A stretch of DNA of 64,000 nt. Source: Gordionus sp. m RMFG-2023 (Eukaryota > Nematomorpha > Gordioida > Chordodea > Parachordodidae). How positions within the stretch are numbered: position 1 is the first letter of the stretch; each line of letters starts with the position of its first letter. Below are positions 1 through 11,394 of the stretch, piece by piece. The notes under the pieces are model-generated. The model had not been told where the DNA came from. It saw nothing but the letters and a program-made list of their open reading frames with translations, and did no database searches. Made by a program: the position numbers and the translations under genes. Location: assembly GCF_954871325.1 (NCBI RefSeq), contig NC_088775.1:39223561-39287560 (forward strand), read 5' to 3'.

Positions 1-125
1 TAATTCTCTACAAAATAATTCTCTACATTCATTTTAAAATCATTCTCTATAAACGACATTCTCTATAAAACCATTTGTTATAAATGCATTCTCTATAATT
101 GTTTTCTTCTCTATAAATGTTTCTT
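1..125. repeat. Degenerate short tandem repeat (cattctctataaa type)
   Basis: The motif ATTCTCTA followed by TAAA or CAAA recurs about six times in the first 125 bases with variable spacing. It looks like a decayed simple repeat. It stops just before a hAT transposase remnant and may belong to that element. Confidence 0.5.
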
Positions 126-198
126 CTAAAATTTGTTACAAGGTTTTACAATGGATTCGACGATATAATAATTAGCTAATTTTAAATATTATTAAGGA

Positions 199-485
199 AT
201 GTGTATATTATACCTAATCGCTACAGAAGAAATCGAAGAATTAGCGGATCCGGTAGCTCAAACCTCCGTTGATATAATAGATTGGTGGTCTAGAAACTCG
301 AAACGTTTCCAAAGCTCTCGACAATGGCCAAAGATTGCTTATCCCAACAAATTACTTACGTCACTAGCATACGTATTTTTTTTAGGGCCACTATTACTAA
401 GAAAAGGAATCGAATGCCAGCGACAACGTTGAAAAAATGTCTATGTGTGAATTCATGGAATATTAACGTTTTAAATTTGAGTGAA
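199..485 (+). pseudogene. hAT transposase C-terminal (dimerisation) fragment
   Basis: The opening residues contain DIIDWWSRNSKRF, the start of the hAT C-terminal dimerisation region, where a hydrophobic-WW motif is followed by a KRF-like stretch. The frame then slips near base 310; a neighbouring frame gives the next expected elements (RMPATTLKKC followed by NSWNINVLN). The N-terminal part is absent or lies left of the window. This is a fragment with at least one frameshift. Family membership rests on motif order only. Confidence 0.6.
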
Positions 486-1043
486 GAATATTTTATATAA
501 TTTGTTATTTTTCCATTGTTTGTTACTCAATTTATGCATATAAATTTTTATTTTTTATTTATGAAAATAATAAACATATTGATAATGTGGTTTATATATT
601 TTGCATTTGCAAATTTTTACTTATAAATTATTAAAAAGCCTACTTACGATAAATGAATATAAAAGATATCTTTTATAAATTGAAATTTTTTTAATTCCTT
701 AGCATCTCTTAAGATCTAAATGTTTCAAAATTTTGTCTATGATAATATTCGTAAGCACGAATATTATGCTTTTGGATAAGTCATCCACATAATTACCAAA
801 AAAAATAAATTTAAAATTATATATTATAATGACGCATTAGTGTTAGAAATAATTTAGCGGTTTAGCAAAGCCCACTAACACTCACTTTAATAATCGTGAT
901 TTAAATATGAACATAATAAATGTTTATAAAACTCACAAATTATAAAAAATAGTTCAATTAAATATTATATCCACAATCTTAAATCAAATGCTAATTATAA
1001 TCTTGTGTTTCAAATTTTGCAAATTTGATATAAAAAATTTATA
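486..1043. other. AT-rich stretch without recognised feature
   Basis: No reading frame with recognisable content and no clear repeat was seen between the hAT fragment and the hAT-A end. The sequence is AT-rich with short homopolymer runs. Confidence 0.5.
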
Positions 1044-1539
1044 GTAATTACTAGAGGTCTGCATTGGGCGAGTTTGGGTAGGTATAAAATTTTTAAGAAG
1101 GGGGCGGGTTAAAAAATTTTAAATTTTTGTTATTTAAAATCATTTAAGTAAATATTAATAAAAAATTGTTCTCATGAACTTTTTTGGATATTAAAAATTA
1201 AAATGTCCTCTGGTACCTGGAACCATTATTTGGTATCATAAAAACATTTTTCTTAAAATAAATAAAATTTTTGTAAATTAAAAATTAAAATTTCATTTTA
1301 TGGTAATGTTATAAAACTTTTTTCTTAAAATAAATAAACTTTTTTTACAATTTTCTTTTTTGGGAAGAATGAATATTTCTGCCTTCTATTGTTTTATTTT
1401 ATTAATGATTTGTTTATCCTTATATGTGCCGGTTTCATTTTTATTTTCTTTATATAATATATAAATTTTATTTTTTATAACATAATTTTTAACATAAAAA
1501 TATTTTTTAATTTAATTTTTATTTTAAAATTATTTAATG

Positions 1540-3300
1540 AATAAAGAATATATATCTAAAATAATAATAAATAATTTTTACAAGTTAGAAGAAAATGAAT
1601 TAGATAATAATAAACTCAAATCTTCAATATGGAAATAATTTAAAATCATTTTCGATAAAAATGACAAAAAGCTAGATTGAATTTGCTATATTGCGAATCC
1701 ATCTATAAATATAATAACAAAAGTGGTATATCCTTTTTCCTTCGGCATCAATGTTCATCTGCAAATTATGAAGATTTGATGTATAATAAACAAAATAACT
1801 AGATATTTCAAAAAAGTAAATTCTCAATTTAACAAACAGATAAAATCGGGTCTAATTGCCAATTTTGTAAAACACTGTGTTAGAGTCATTAGGTATTATA
1901 ATTATTATTAAATTATTCTAATCTTTTTTAAGCCATTCAGGGATATGGATTTGTAAATTTTTCAGAAAAATTTGTCGACTTAGGAGCCACATATGGAAAA
2001 TTGGATGTCGAAAAAATTATTCCGTATCCCACAACAGTTAGCAAGGAACGTAGCCAAAATTACTGAGGATCTTAAGGAAATATTATTTCCTAAAACTAGA
2101 GAAATGAAAAAAATTTGCTCATATACTACTGATATGTGGTGTGATGATTTTACTTAACCTGATTACAGATCTCTATCAATCCATTTTTTATAAAATTGGA
2201 CATTAAAAAAAAATTCTTTTTATTTCGCAATTTCAAGAAGAAAAAAAAACGAGAAAGAATATTCTTAATATTAAAAATTTCTTAAAAACTTGGTCTACCT
2301 CCGGAATATTTTCCCAAGCTCATCTTTGTAACGAACTAAGGCGTAAATATTAAGAAAGCGTTGGAAAGTTAAATTTTTTATTAATTTTATAAAATTTATC
2401 TATATTAGGTAGATATTATAATAATTTTTGAGAAATTTTTATACAACTAAATAAAAAACATTCATATTTAGAGAACTATATTTTCTGTTTATTTTTTTAA
2501 TTATTAGATTTAATAGACTAAACTATTCAGCACATAAGTTGAATACAAAATTCGCAATATTTTGGAAAATTCTCCCGAGATTAATAATATTTTAGCAACT
2601 GCAAAATCGTTGACCACTTATTTCAAACAAAGTGGCAACGCAAAATATCTGAGACGTTACAATAAAATATTTATATAAGAAGAAATACAAAGCATAAGAT
2701 ACTTCAAAGCATTTATATAATGTATGATGAGATTTTATTGTTCTTACTATCTAGCGATATGACTGAAAAAATGCGATCTATGGAAAAGGAAGGTTTAAAA
2801 ACACTGATAGATTATTTGAAGCCATATAAAGATGCAACTAATGTACTTGAGAAAGACTGAAGATACTACAGAACGTTCTTATATGGTATGAAAATTAATA
2901 TTTTGAGATTTATGCCCATTTTTTCTTTATTTTTTAAAAAAAATTAGGTATAATTTTCTACATGAGCACAGTCAAATAAATATGGATATAATGGAAAAAC
3001 AAATTGAAAAAGAAATAGATTTAATAAAGAAAAGAGCTAAAAATTTTATAATTGAAAAATTTGAAATCCATATGTCCATAAAATTTCAACATTTATATCA
3101 AAGTTCCCATAAATGAGGATGTTGTCGTCAAAAGAAATTAATAAAGTAAAAAAAAATTGAAAACATGTTGGATTTGATTTGCACAAAAGAAAATAACATC
3201 GATGTGGATGAAAATCTGATTTTACCTGTTTCCCCAAAAGCAAAGAGAATTCAATTAAAGGGCATCAATAAATTGTAAAATTCGCTTAGCTACTTATTAA
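1540..3300 (+). pseudogene. hAT-A transposase, N-terminal and central part
   Basis: Heavily decayed coding sequence readable only by switching frames. From the ATG at 1540 comes a BED-finger-like region (SSIWK near 1625). Around 1980-2150 follows a block with the feel of the hAT catalytic domain, including CSYTTDMWCDDF at 2116-2151, where the D of TTDMW is the expected first catalytic aspartate. Around 2570-2870 the residues SPEINNILATAKSL and DATNVLEKTEDTTE match the central helical region of hAT transposases. Stops and frameshifts are frequent. The C-terminus continues at 8568, beyond the LTR element inserted at 3523-3527. Confidence 0.65.
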
Positions 3301-3527
3301 ATGTAATGTTTGAAATAAATAGCATCCGCGTCAAAACGACAACATATGGGAGGATAAGGTTGTTACAGAGGAGAGTACCGTACCTAATGGCCTAACAAAA
3401 TATTTAAATCTTAAAGTAACCTGTTTTGATATGTATAATTTAGTAAAATTTTAAGCTGCATTTTACAATTAATTTAAATTTTAAATTACTTTTTAAATTT
3501 ATTATTACTGGTTTCACTTTTTTAAAG

Positions 3528-3722
3528 TGTTGATTGATTGATTTTTTATTTAAATTGTTATTATAGCCTTAAAATATATATTTCGTTTAAATTGTTTTTT
3601 TTTATAATACATATATATTTATACCTTATTTTATGTTTATTTTTAGTATCATTTTTTAGTTTTAGAATAAAATAATTATAACTTAAAACCGTTTTTCTTA
3701 CCATCGTTATTGTTATATAACA
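3528..3722 (+). repeat. 5' LTR
   Basis: It begins TGTTGATTGATTG and ends TATATAACA. It matches the copy at 8374-8562 over almost its entire length, with small indels. The pair defines the LTR element; their differences are few, so insertion is not extremely old. Confidence 0.85.
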
Positions 3723-3741
3723 TGGTGCCCCGGAATGACAA
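3723..3741 (+). promoter_or_regulatory. Primer binding site of the LTR element
   Basis: TGGTGCCCCG immediately follows the LTR end CA. TGG pairs with a tRNA CCA tail, and the next bases fit the 3' end of a eukaryotic elongator methionine tRNA (ending CGGGGCA-CCA) as I recall it. About 10 bases pair; the downstream bases do not clearly fit. Confidence 0.7.
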
Positions 3742-4094
3742 CTCACAATGATATATAAAAAAATCTCATATATATTGTGCATATGCCGATAAATGACACA
3801 CACACAAAATTATGACACGGATGATTCAACTGGGAAGGAGAATTACTAAACATTAAACTAGACGAATCTATCATGGATATGAGTTGTTATAAATGGAAAT
3901 GATTACTAAAATTGGGTATATGAACTTACAAGAACCAAAATGATAGTTAGACAATAGGTTATGAATTCTATAGAGTAAAACCAATGACGATTTATAAAAT
4001 ATTCTAAATCCAAGTAAAAAAAAAAGGAAAGTTATTATAAAATTCCAATATAACTTAATAAAATAACTTAATAAATTAAATATAAATCAGTCAT

Positions 4095-4530
4095 AATGGA
4101 CATATATGAATAATTAGATAACCTACCCATAGATATTTTTCGTATTTTTGATTTCTGGGATAATGACCAAAAGTGGTAATTAACTAAATTGACTAAAGAT
4201 AAATTCTTAGCCACAATTAAAAAATATTACGTAAATAGGCCGTATTTAATTCAATTCCCAGATCATAATAGATTTCATATTGACAAAATTCAGTCTAAAA
4301 AAAATTATAATACTAGTGACAGGTTATTATAATAATAATATAAATAATAATTATAACAAAAGAAATTAAAACGATTATAAACCTAATGAGCATTTTAAAA
4401 ACAACTTAGGACGAAACTTTGTTAAAAGATATGATATTAAATAATAAAAATTGCAACAATTATAATTTTAGATATTATGAAAATTGTAATTGTAGAGACT
4501 ATCCCATGATGAGAAAAATAAATTAGACAA
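4095..4530 (+). pseudogene. Gag-like remnant of the LTR element
   Basis: The frame starting ATGGACATATATGAA reads a short protein with internal stops (LPIDIFRIFDFW, then RPYLIQFPDHNRFH). An asparagine- and tyrosine-rich stretch follows, with a cysteine cluster (CNNYNF, then CNCRDY) near 4450-4505. This layout resembles the gag of the gypsy element at 26.0-27.6 kb, which has the same Asn-rich tail ending in a CNC motif. Function would be particle formation and RNA binding. It is now non-coding through several stops. Confidence 0.45.
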
Positions 4531-4591
4531 TAAATATGATAAAGAAACACATTATAATAAAAGAAATTATAAATCTCTTAGTAATGAAAAA

Positions 4592-4816
4592 TTGAAAAAT
4601 ATTGAATTAAAACCAAAAATTCAAAATGAAAGAGATTCTTATGAACTAATAGAGATAAATTATATAATAAAATTTGAAATATTCCTGATAATAGAAAAAA
4701 AGGAAATAAACATTAAAGAAAACAATGAAACAAAGTTTAAGAAAATAAAAAAATTAAAAAAACCCTTACTAAATACAATAAAAAAAATTGAGACTTATAA
4801 ATTTGAAGGCAATTAA
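4592..4816 (+). pseudogene. Lysine-rich internal reading frame of the LTR element
   Basis: Open for 74 codons, rich in Lys, Asn, Glu and Ile, with no recognisable motif. It lies inside the LTR element just before the hAT-B insertion at 4839. It could be the decayed end of gag or a spacer. The AT bias alone could keep such a frame open. Confidence 0.25.
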
Positions 4817-4859
4817 AAGTATCACTAAAAGAAGTCTTATAAAAACCAGGGTTGGCATG

Positions 4860-4910
4860 TCGGCCAATTGACCGGAGGAATATTTGACCGGTCAAATACG
4901 GTCAAATACT
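4860..4910. repeat. Subterminal GACCGGTCAAA repeats, left end of hAT-B
   Basis: Several copies of TTGACCGG and GACCGGTCAAATA, partly palindromic, are packed just inside the left TIR. The same motifs recur at 7535-7608 near the right end. Such clusters in hAT elements bind the transposase; here that role is inferred from position and sequence. Confidence 0.65.
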
Positions 4911-5515
4911 CTAAAATATTAATGGCGAATAAATATTTTGATATAATTAACTAGTATGCATTAAAAGCATGTTTATCAATCTTATTAGGTTACAATTATT
5001 TAAAAAATTATTTGTATCATGAATTGTTAAAAACAAAAGAATTTTTTTATTGTTAAAATATAAATATGTAATTTTCCTAAATATAGTAATATTTTTAGTT
5101 ATTTTTTTGCCTAATCATTGCCGTTTCTCGCCTTCTTCATTTTTTTCAATTCATTTTTCTTAAAAAAAATAAAAATACCCGATTTATTATAATCATAATA
5201 AATAATTTTTTCATTCTTATTTTTTAATAAATTTAAATTTTATTTAATATTTAGCCGAGTATAAATTATATTAATTCTCATTTGTTTTACTTACACTTGC
5301 TATATTTGGTTTTTAAAATTAATTTTCATTTTAATTGTTCTGGTCAGATTTACGGAATATTATTCAATTCTGGTAAAAAGTTATATATATTATATTATAT
5401 TTATAATATTAAGAAATTATTGGAATAATTGGTCGATAATTATAAAATAGTTAAGATTGATTAACTTTACAATAATCAAAATCATTTTTTGTTAAATTTT
5501 AATATATTAGGGATT

Positions 5516-7426
5516 ATGGTCAAACCAAAGCATCATGTTTGGAAACATTTTCAAGAAGTACGCGATGGTAAATCAGTTAAAGCGGTGTGCAAGTTTTGCA
5601 AGATGTCCTATATCACCCACGTTGATAGAATGGTCAAACATTTATAGCTGTACTATGTGCCCTGTTATAATTAAGGAAAAATTTTATTCAAATTCCAAAA
5701 TATCAACCTCTACAAAAAATATCACAAATGTAATTTGTAATACTTCTAAGTCTAAGTCTAATGAAGAATTGGGTGAAATTAGTGAGAATGATTATCAAAT
5801 GAACAATATTTTGTCTTGTAACTCAGGAGAATTTGATTCCATTATTTCTAATCAATCTACAAGCAAGGCGATTAAATATAAATCTCAATCTTGTATAACC
5901 GGTTTCATAGATAGAATTAATCCCAAAGAAAAAAATGAGCTGGATCAATAGTTTGCAAAGGCTGTATATGCGAGCAATTTACCTTTCCACATCACTGAAA
6001 ATCCCTACATCCAAGAATTTTTTAAAAAAATACGTCCTATTTACACATTACCCAGGAGAAGGCAGCTGGCTGGATATCTTTTAGACAAAGCGTCAGGTGA
6101 TATGGAGGTGAGAGTTGCAGATATAATAGATAAAGCTCCTTACTTATCAATTGTATCAGATGGCTGGAGCAACATTAGAAACGAGAGTATTATTAATTTT
6201 ATGGTGATGACGCCTGTTCCAGTGTTCTACAAATTTCTAAATACTGAGGAAGATCGCCATACGGCAGATTATATTGCCCAGGAATTTAAAAATGTAATTC
6301 ATGAATTGAATCCGGTAAAAGTATATTCTTTTACTGATAATGCCGCTAACATGAAAGCAGCCTGGAGAATTCTAAAATCTGAATCTATTTATAATCATAT
6401 ACAATGTTATGGTTTTGCAGCGCATACATTGCAGTTATTCTTTCACGATTTTGAACGATTGAACGCCTTCAATGACCATATTTCAATAATTAAAAAAATT
6501 GTTAAATTTTTCAAGAATAAACACATACCAGCTGCAGTATTTTCCCGTAATAAGAATCTTCATGGCATACCATCTACATTAAGTACAATTAGCCAAACAA
6601 GATGGGCATCGTCAATAAAATGTATGGAACAAATTCAAATATGCAAGAAAGCTCTAAAAGCATCAGTTGTTGAAGAAGCTGTTTGTGATATTTGTCCCAT
6701 AGAAATTACCAATAATATATTAAACGAAGAATTTTGGACGCCTTTAGCTACCTCATTGTTGAAAGTGCAAGGGGATAAATGTACTTTGGCCCAAGTAAAA
6801 AACGAGATGCTTAATTTGGAAAAACACATAATACAATCATGCCATGATTCTATATTTTCTCCATCTCAAGAAAAAGAAAATTAAGGTTATGTTTGAAAAG
6901 AGAAAAACTGATTTAAATACATGTGCTCACAATGCTGCTTATTTATTGGACCCCCAATATCAAGGGGAGCATCTTACTAATACTGAATTTGATGAAGCAT
7001 GTAATATAATACAAGAATTGGGTATTTTACAAGGTGGTGATAATCAAAATATTTTGAGTAATATAGTAAATTTCAGAAGCAAAAGCGGTATATTTAATAG
7101 CCATAATATGTGGAAAGTTGTAACTTCCATAAGAAACAATCAAATTTCGGCCTCAAGTTGGTGGAATGCATTTTGCCCACCTTGCCCATTAAGAGAAGTC
7201 GCTAATATTTTACTAACATTTCCTAGTTCGACTTCTTCTTCTGAAAGAAATTGGTCGGTTTAGGGCAATATTCACACGAAAAACAAAAATAGATTAAAGG
7301 CTTCTACAGCAGGAAAATTAGTAAGAGTGTATCATAATTTAAGATTGATTAAAAATATTAAAGAAAATAATGATTTGAATATGAATCGGAACAAGACTCT
7401 GCCACGGAGGGTGAAACATTGACTAT
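5516..7426 (+). pseudogene. hAT-B transposase, BED finger type, lightly damaged
   Basis: The ATG at 5516 opens a BED zinc finger (VWKHFQEV, then CKFC, then H-L). A frame slip near 5643 puts the second cysteine pair (CTMC) in the next frame. That frame runs to 6884 with one in-frame TAG at 5949. It carries the hAT catalytic core: SDGWSN (about 6160), SFTDNAANM (about 6332), and QTRWASS (about 6595). A one-base slip in an A-rich run near 6880 leads to the C-terminal dimerisation domain (AAYLLDP, then SERNWSV at 7240-7260). A second TAG at 7261 is followed by another 54 open codons (GNIHTKNKNRLK) to the TGA at 7424. The product would have been about 640 residues, normal for the family. It is inactive as read. 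Confidence 0.88.
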
Positions 7427-7534
7427 AGAATGAATTAAAAAATATTATGATATTTATTATTATACATAGATTTATTATAATATTATATAAATGCAAAATA
7501 AAGTTAATATTGGTGTAAAAAACATTTATTTGAA

Positions 7535-7608
7535 TTTGACCATATTTGACCATATTTGACCGGTCAAATATCGGTCAATTGACCGAATTGTATTTGACCG
7601 GTCAAATG
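7535..7608. repeat. Subterminal ATTTGACCGGTCAAAT repeats, right end of hAT-B
   Basis: TTTGACCATA occurs twice in tandem, followed by three GACCGGTCAAAT-type palindromic motifs up to the right TIR. They mirror the cluster at the left end of the same element. Confidence 0.65.
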
Positions 7609-7660
7609 CACAACCCTGATAAAAACTAAACGTCTTCATCCTAGAATAATACTCAAGGAT

Positions 7661-7882
7661 GTGATGAAGAGATCTTTTTCTAAAAATTTAAAGCTCAAAA
7701 AATTATTTTTTACTAAAAACAATCTTATGAATAATTATTATTTCAAAATACTTTTTAAATTAAAAAATAAGGACATAAAGTTTAAATTTCCGAAGAGAGA
7801 GATGGATGTACAGACATACATATCATCTCTTATGAAAAATATACATAATATAATATTGATTTTTTTTAAAAAAATAAAATAA
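7661..7882 (+). pseudogene. Open frame in the 3' part of the LTR element
   Basis: 73 codons, Lys/Asn/Phe-rich, no motif recognised. It lies between the hAT-B right end and the 3' LTR. It may be the remnant of the sequence that was continuous with 4592-4838 before hAT-B inserted. Its coding status is doubtful. Confidence 0.2.
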
Positions 7883-8360
7883 AACGCGACCAATTATTTA
7901 TTTCATTCCAAATATTCAATATATTGAGAAACGTAAAACGCTATTATCTAAAACGCAAAATATATAATATAATATAAAATAAAAATAAAACGCCACCAAT
8001 TATTTATTTTATTTCTATTCAATATATGATAAATTTATTCTGATTCAATTATTCTTAATCAAATTCGTTAAATTAATTCTATTTCGTTTACTCGATGAAT
8101 CTTATTCTATAATGACGTTATTCAATAATATCTACATTCTAAAATCTTTTAAAATCTTCATATACATATATTTAATAACAAATAATGATAATAACAATTT
8201 TAAAAAAAATTGATAATAATAACCATTGAGATATGAAGCTTACGATTTAAACAAGCCAACGATTGAGACGACATATGCAACAACTTGACAATCAAAATGA
8301 TGAATCATTTGTATGACAAGCCTGCTATGACAGCTCAGATGGATTGTGGGAATGCTTTTC

Positions 8361-8373
8361 AGAAGAAGGGGAA
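8361..8373 (+). promoter_or_regulatory. Polypurine tract of the LTR element
   Basis: AGAAGAAGGGGAA lies directly before the TG of the 3' LTR. This is the expected position of the primer for plus-strand DNA synthesis. Confidence 0.85.
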
Positions 8374-8562
8374 TGTTTGATTTTTTATTTAACTTAAATT
8401 GTTATTATAGCCTTAAAATATATATTTCGTTTAAATTGTTTTTTTTATAATACATATATATATACTTATTTTATATTTATTTTTAGTATCATTTTTTAGT
8501 TTTAGAATAATATAATTATAACTTAAAACCGTTTTTCTTACCATCTTTATTGTTATATAACA
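8374..8562 (+). repeat. 3' LTR
   Basis: It begins TGTTTGATTTTTT and ends ATATAACA, matching 3528-3722. It is followed at once by the TSD TAAAG at 8563-8567. Confidence 0.85.
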
Positions 8563-8567
8563 TAAAG

Positions 8568-8790
8568 ATCTCACTTGAGGAAGAGGATATACTTCAAACG
8601 GATATCCTACTTTGGTGGAAACGACAAGAAAGAGATTTGCCAAAGCTACCAAGATTAGCAAGATAAATATTGGCAATTCCTGCAACTAGTGCTTCTTCTG
8701 AACCAGGTTTAGCATTGCTGGAAGGTTTTTAGAACATTGAAGAAAGTGTTTGAATCCAGAAAATGTTAATTCAATATTATTTTTGCATTA
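8568..8790 (+). pseudogene. hAT-A transposase C-terminal dimerisation domain
   Basis: Starting right after the LTR element's TSD, the frame gives EEDILQTDILLWWKRQ, then LPKLPRLAR, a TAA, and ILAIPATSASSEPG. This is the standard hAT C-terminal order (WW, LPxLxxLA, IPATSASSE). A frameshift follows. This is the missing end of the transposase at 1540-3300; the TSD TAAAG marks the cut. Confidence 0.8.
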
Positions 8791-8801
8791 TAATTATATA
8801 C

Positions 8802-8845
8802 TAGTAAATAGCCCGCAAAAATGACAGGGAATGAGAATTTTCTTC
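8802..8845 (-). mobile_element. Possible Helitron 3' end (minus strand)
   Basis: On the minus strand, GAAAATTCTC is followed by CCCTGTCATTTTTGCGGG, an imperfect hairpin, then CTATTTACTAGTA. A hairpin about 8-10 bases before CTAG is the pattern of Helitron 3' termini. Related ends occur at 58990-59036 and 60900-60942. No Rep/helicase gene is seen in the window, so these would be non-autonomous. Confidence 0.4.
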
Positions 8846-8984
8846 GTTCTTTTACGGAAGATGTTACCTTTTATTTAAAAACCATAATTTTTATATTTTT
8901 TACCTCCCCTTTCATGTCAAGTCCAACCCATTAATACTAAGAGTGAATACTATTTATTGATTGAAAATTATTTGTTATAATTGA

Positions 8985-9470
8985 TTACCTATAGCTAATA
9001 TTTAATATTATAAAATCCCAAGCCAGGTCCAAGCCCGTTATATTTTTGAAAATTTCTCCAAACACGAGTCAAGACCATAATAATTTTGGTAGTTCAGAAC
9101 TAAAATAAAATTTTAAAAAAATCGTAATGCATTAATCAGAGATCCTCATGGTCCTTTTTTTGATCAGGCCCAGCCTAGGCCCGGGAAAAATTTCCTTAGT
9201 CAATGTCTGACTCATATTATATATTAAAAAATTTTCAAGGGTCCAAGACATTAATAATTTTGAAAAATATTTAATTTAGAAATTTCTCAAACCTGGTTCA
9301 AACCATAATAATTTTGAAAATTCCAAGCCAGGCCCATAATAATTTGTAAAAGATTTTCCCAACCCAGGTCCAAGCCGATATTAATTTTGAGTAATATTTT
9401 CCAAGCCCAGCCAAACCCATAATAATTTTGAAAATTTTTTCCCAAGACCGGAGATAGTTAAATTTTTAAT
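8985..9470 (+). repeat. Degenerate tandem repeat, ~60-65 bp unit
   Basis: Repeated units of the form AAGCCCAGGTCCAAGCCC followed by ATAATAATTTTGAAAA recur roughly seven times with much divergence. The unit is GC-richer than its surroundings and resembles the GGCCCGG-type MITEs seen at 51.2, 54.1 and 55.8 kb. No coding content recognised. Confidence 0.6.
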
Positions 9471-9904
9471 TGATTTATCATAGCCCGGCCTTAGTCTGGA
9501 GTAAGTGCAGCCTGGGAATTATAAATGCCATGAAATCAGATATTCCCATGAATAACAAATGGCGAAGGATCACAAATCAGGAGATATCAGAGTTTAAATA
9601 AAAATATAATATGAGTATCGGGTTAAGAATGGATATTAAAAAAATATTATTAATTTATGTTTTGCCAATATAAATGAGTATATTTTCATAGGTTAATTAA
9701 TTGTACAAATATTTACTATATATAATAAGTATATATGTGAATTAAGATAAATATTGTTTGGAGAACGATCGTAGAGAATATAATTTGTTTTTAAATATTT
9801 AAAAAAGCAACGATTTTCCATTTTGAATTGGAATTTTCCCCTTTTTATTGGATCTTTTACTTTTTTGATAGAACCTTTTCCTTTTTGATCAAACTTTTAA
9901 TGGG

Positions 9905-10260
9905 AAATTAATGGTGCTTGAAAGAAAGTAGCAATCCAGAATCAGTTGGAATTAAACTTTTTTTAAGAATGATAGGAAGAAAGGGAAAAGAAAAATAGAA
10001 AGAAGCAGAAGAAATGAAAGGAATTGGGAAAGGGAAGGAAAAAAGAAAGATAGAAAGGTAAACGGGGTAATGGAAAGTGAAATAAAAAATAGAGAAAAAG
10101 GGAAAGTGAAATAAAAAAATAGAAAAAAAGGGAAAGAAATAAAACCTGGAAAGGAACAGTGAGAGGATAAGGTAAATAGAAAGAAAATGAAAAGGCAAGG
10201 AAAGAGAAAGAAAAAAAATAAAGGAAAGGAAAAGGTTCTAATGAAAAGAAGGGGGGGGGG
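9905..10260 (+). repeat. Long purine-rich tract ending in a G run
   Basis: The + strand is nearly all A and G for about 300 bases (GGGAAAG and AAAGAAA motifs). It ends in an uninterrupted run of about ten G at 10251-10260. Minus-strand open frames here are low-complexity Phe/Ser artefacts. A similar shorter tract lies at 10470-10540. Such tracts can form triplex DNA; that is an inference. Confidence 0.6.
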
Positions 10261-10664
10261 GTTGTAGGATTGTTAAAATCTGATTTAGGTCGTTTAACCC
10301 AACTATTTTAGCCAAAATAATATGTAAGACTGAAGATTTTGCTAGTAGATGGCAAAAATGTTTGCACCTATATTTTACCAATTCTTGAGGCTTATATAAT
10401 ATTATTTTGCCTAAAATAATAATAGGGTCATTTTTATAAATCGACTCAAATCAGTTTTAAAAACCCTATAAAAATTGAAAAATAAAGAAAAAAGGTAGAA
10501 AAGGAACAGGGAAAGGGAAAAGAAAAAAGGAAAGAATAAATACAACTTATTATTATTTTTATTGAAATAAAACATGTTGAGAAGTCAGCTAGTATTAATA
10601 CCCTTTAGAGAACATATCCAATGTAGTGGATTAATATCCACTGATTGGGAATTTAAACCCGGGG

Positions 10665-11350
10665 TGGGGGAAAGGTAGGGCACATCCTTGTTGCTAAATC
10701 CACCTAACAACACTTTGTCAAAAATGAAAATAGCCACCCTTAATAAAATGAGTATTTAAAATTCCCCTCCTTTTACAATGTTGCTAATGATATTTATGAT
10801 ATATAGCTTTATCATTAATATATAAATATTTATTAGACTATAAAAGTTATTATATTTTGATTTTATAAATTTATAAAAATGCTTTTTTAAAAAATATAAA
10901 TCTTGAAATTTAAATGATGATTGATCTATTTAAAAATAAAATAAATAAGAAAATTAATTTTGAATATTGTAATATAATTGATATAATGAAAATATTATGT
11001 ATCATATTACTAATTAGTAGATTGGAAAAGGGGAGTAGGGCAGATCCCTGTTGCTAAATCAGCCAAACAACACATTGGCAAAAATAAAAATAGCCACCCT
11101 TAATAAAATGTGTATTTAAAATTCCCCTCCCTTTACAATGTTGTAAATGATATTTATGATATATAGCTTTATCATTCATATATAAATATTTATTAGAGTA
11201 TAAAAGGTTATTATTATATTTTGATTTTATAAATTTATAAAATGCTTTTTAAAAAAAAATAAATCTTGAAATTTAAATATCTATTTAAAAATAAAACAAA
11301 TAAGAAAATTAATTTTGAATATTGTATATAATTGATATAATGAAAATATT
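10665..11350. repeat. Direct duplication, ~360 bp unit
   Basis: The block starting GTAGGGCACATCC (about 10674) is repeated at GTAGGGCAGATCC (about 11034), an offset of 360 bases. Both copies share TAGCCACCCTTAATAAAATG and the following AT-rich 200 bases with few changes. It is non-coding by eye. Confidence 0.75.
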
Positions 11351-11394
11351 ATGTATTATTGTATATAATTGATATAATGAAAATATTATGTATT

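Larger units (their letters stand above)
4847..7618 (+). mobile_element. hAT-B transposon (TSD ATAAAAAC)
   Basis: A 2,772 bp element with inverted ends (CAGGGTTGGCATG at 4847; reverse complement of the right end CAGGGTTGTGCATTTGACC). A perfect 8 bp TSD, ATAAAAAC, lies at 4839-4846 and 7619-7626. Subterminal regions carry many copies of TTTGACCGGTCAAAT-like palindromes (4870-4905 and 7535-7608), probable transposase-binding sites. It contains one transposase gene on the + strand and sits inside the LTR element, so it is the youngest layer of this stack. Confidence 0.93.
3528..8562 (+). mobile_element. LTR retrotransposon (TSD TAAAG), interrupted by hAT-B
   Basis: Two direct repeats of about 190 bp (3528-3722 and 8374-8562) start with TG and end with CA. 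They are flanked by a perfect 5 bp duplication, TAAAG at 3523-3527 and 8563-8567. A primer binding site follows the first LTR and a polypurine tract precedes the second, which fixes the orientation as +. Removing hAT-B and its TSD leaves an element of only about 2.26 kb, with a gag-like piece and no recognisable protease, RT or integrase. It is therefore probably a non-autonomous derivative. It split the hAT-A transposase. Confidence 0.85.

Noticed and set aside
9908-10198. Minus-strand 96-codon Phe/Ser-rich membrane-like protein
   Set aside because: It is an artefact of the purine tract; the composition is low-complexity.
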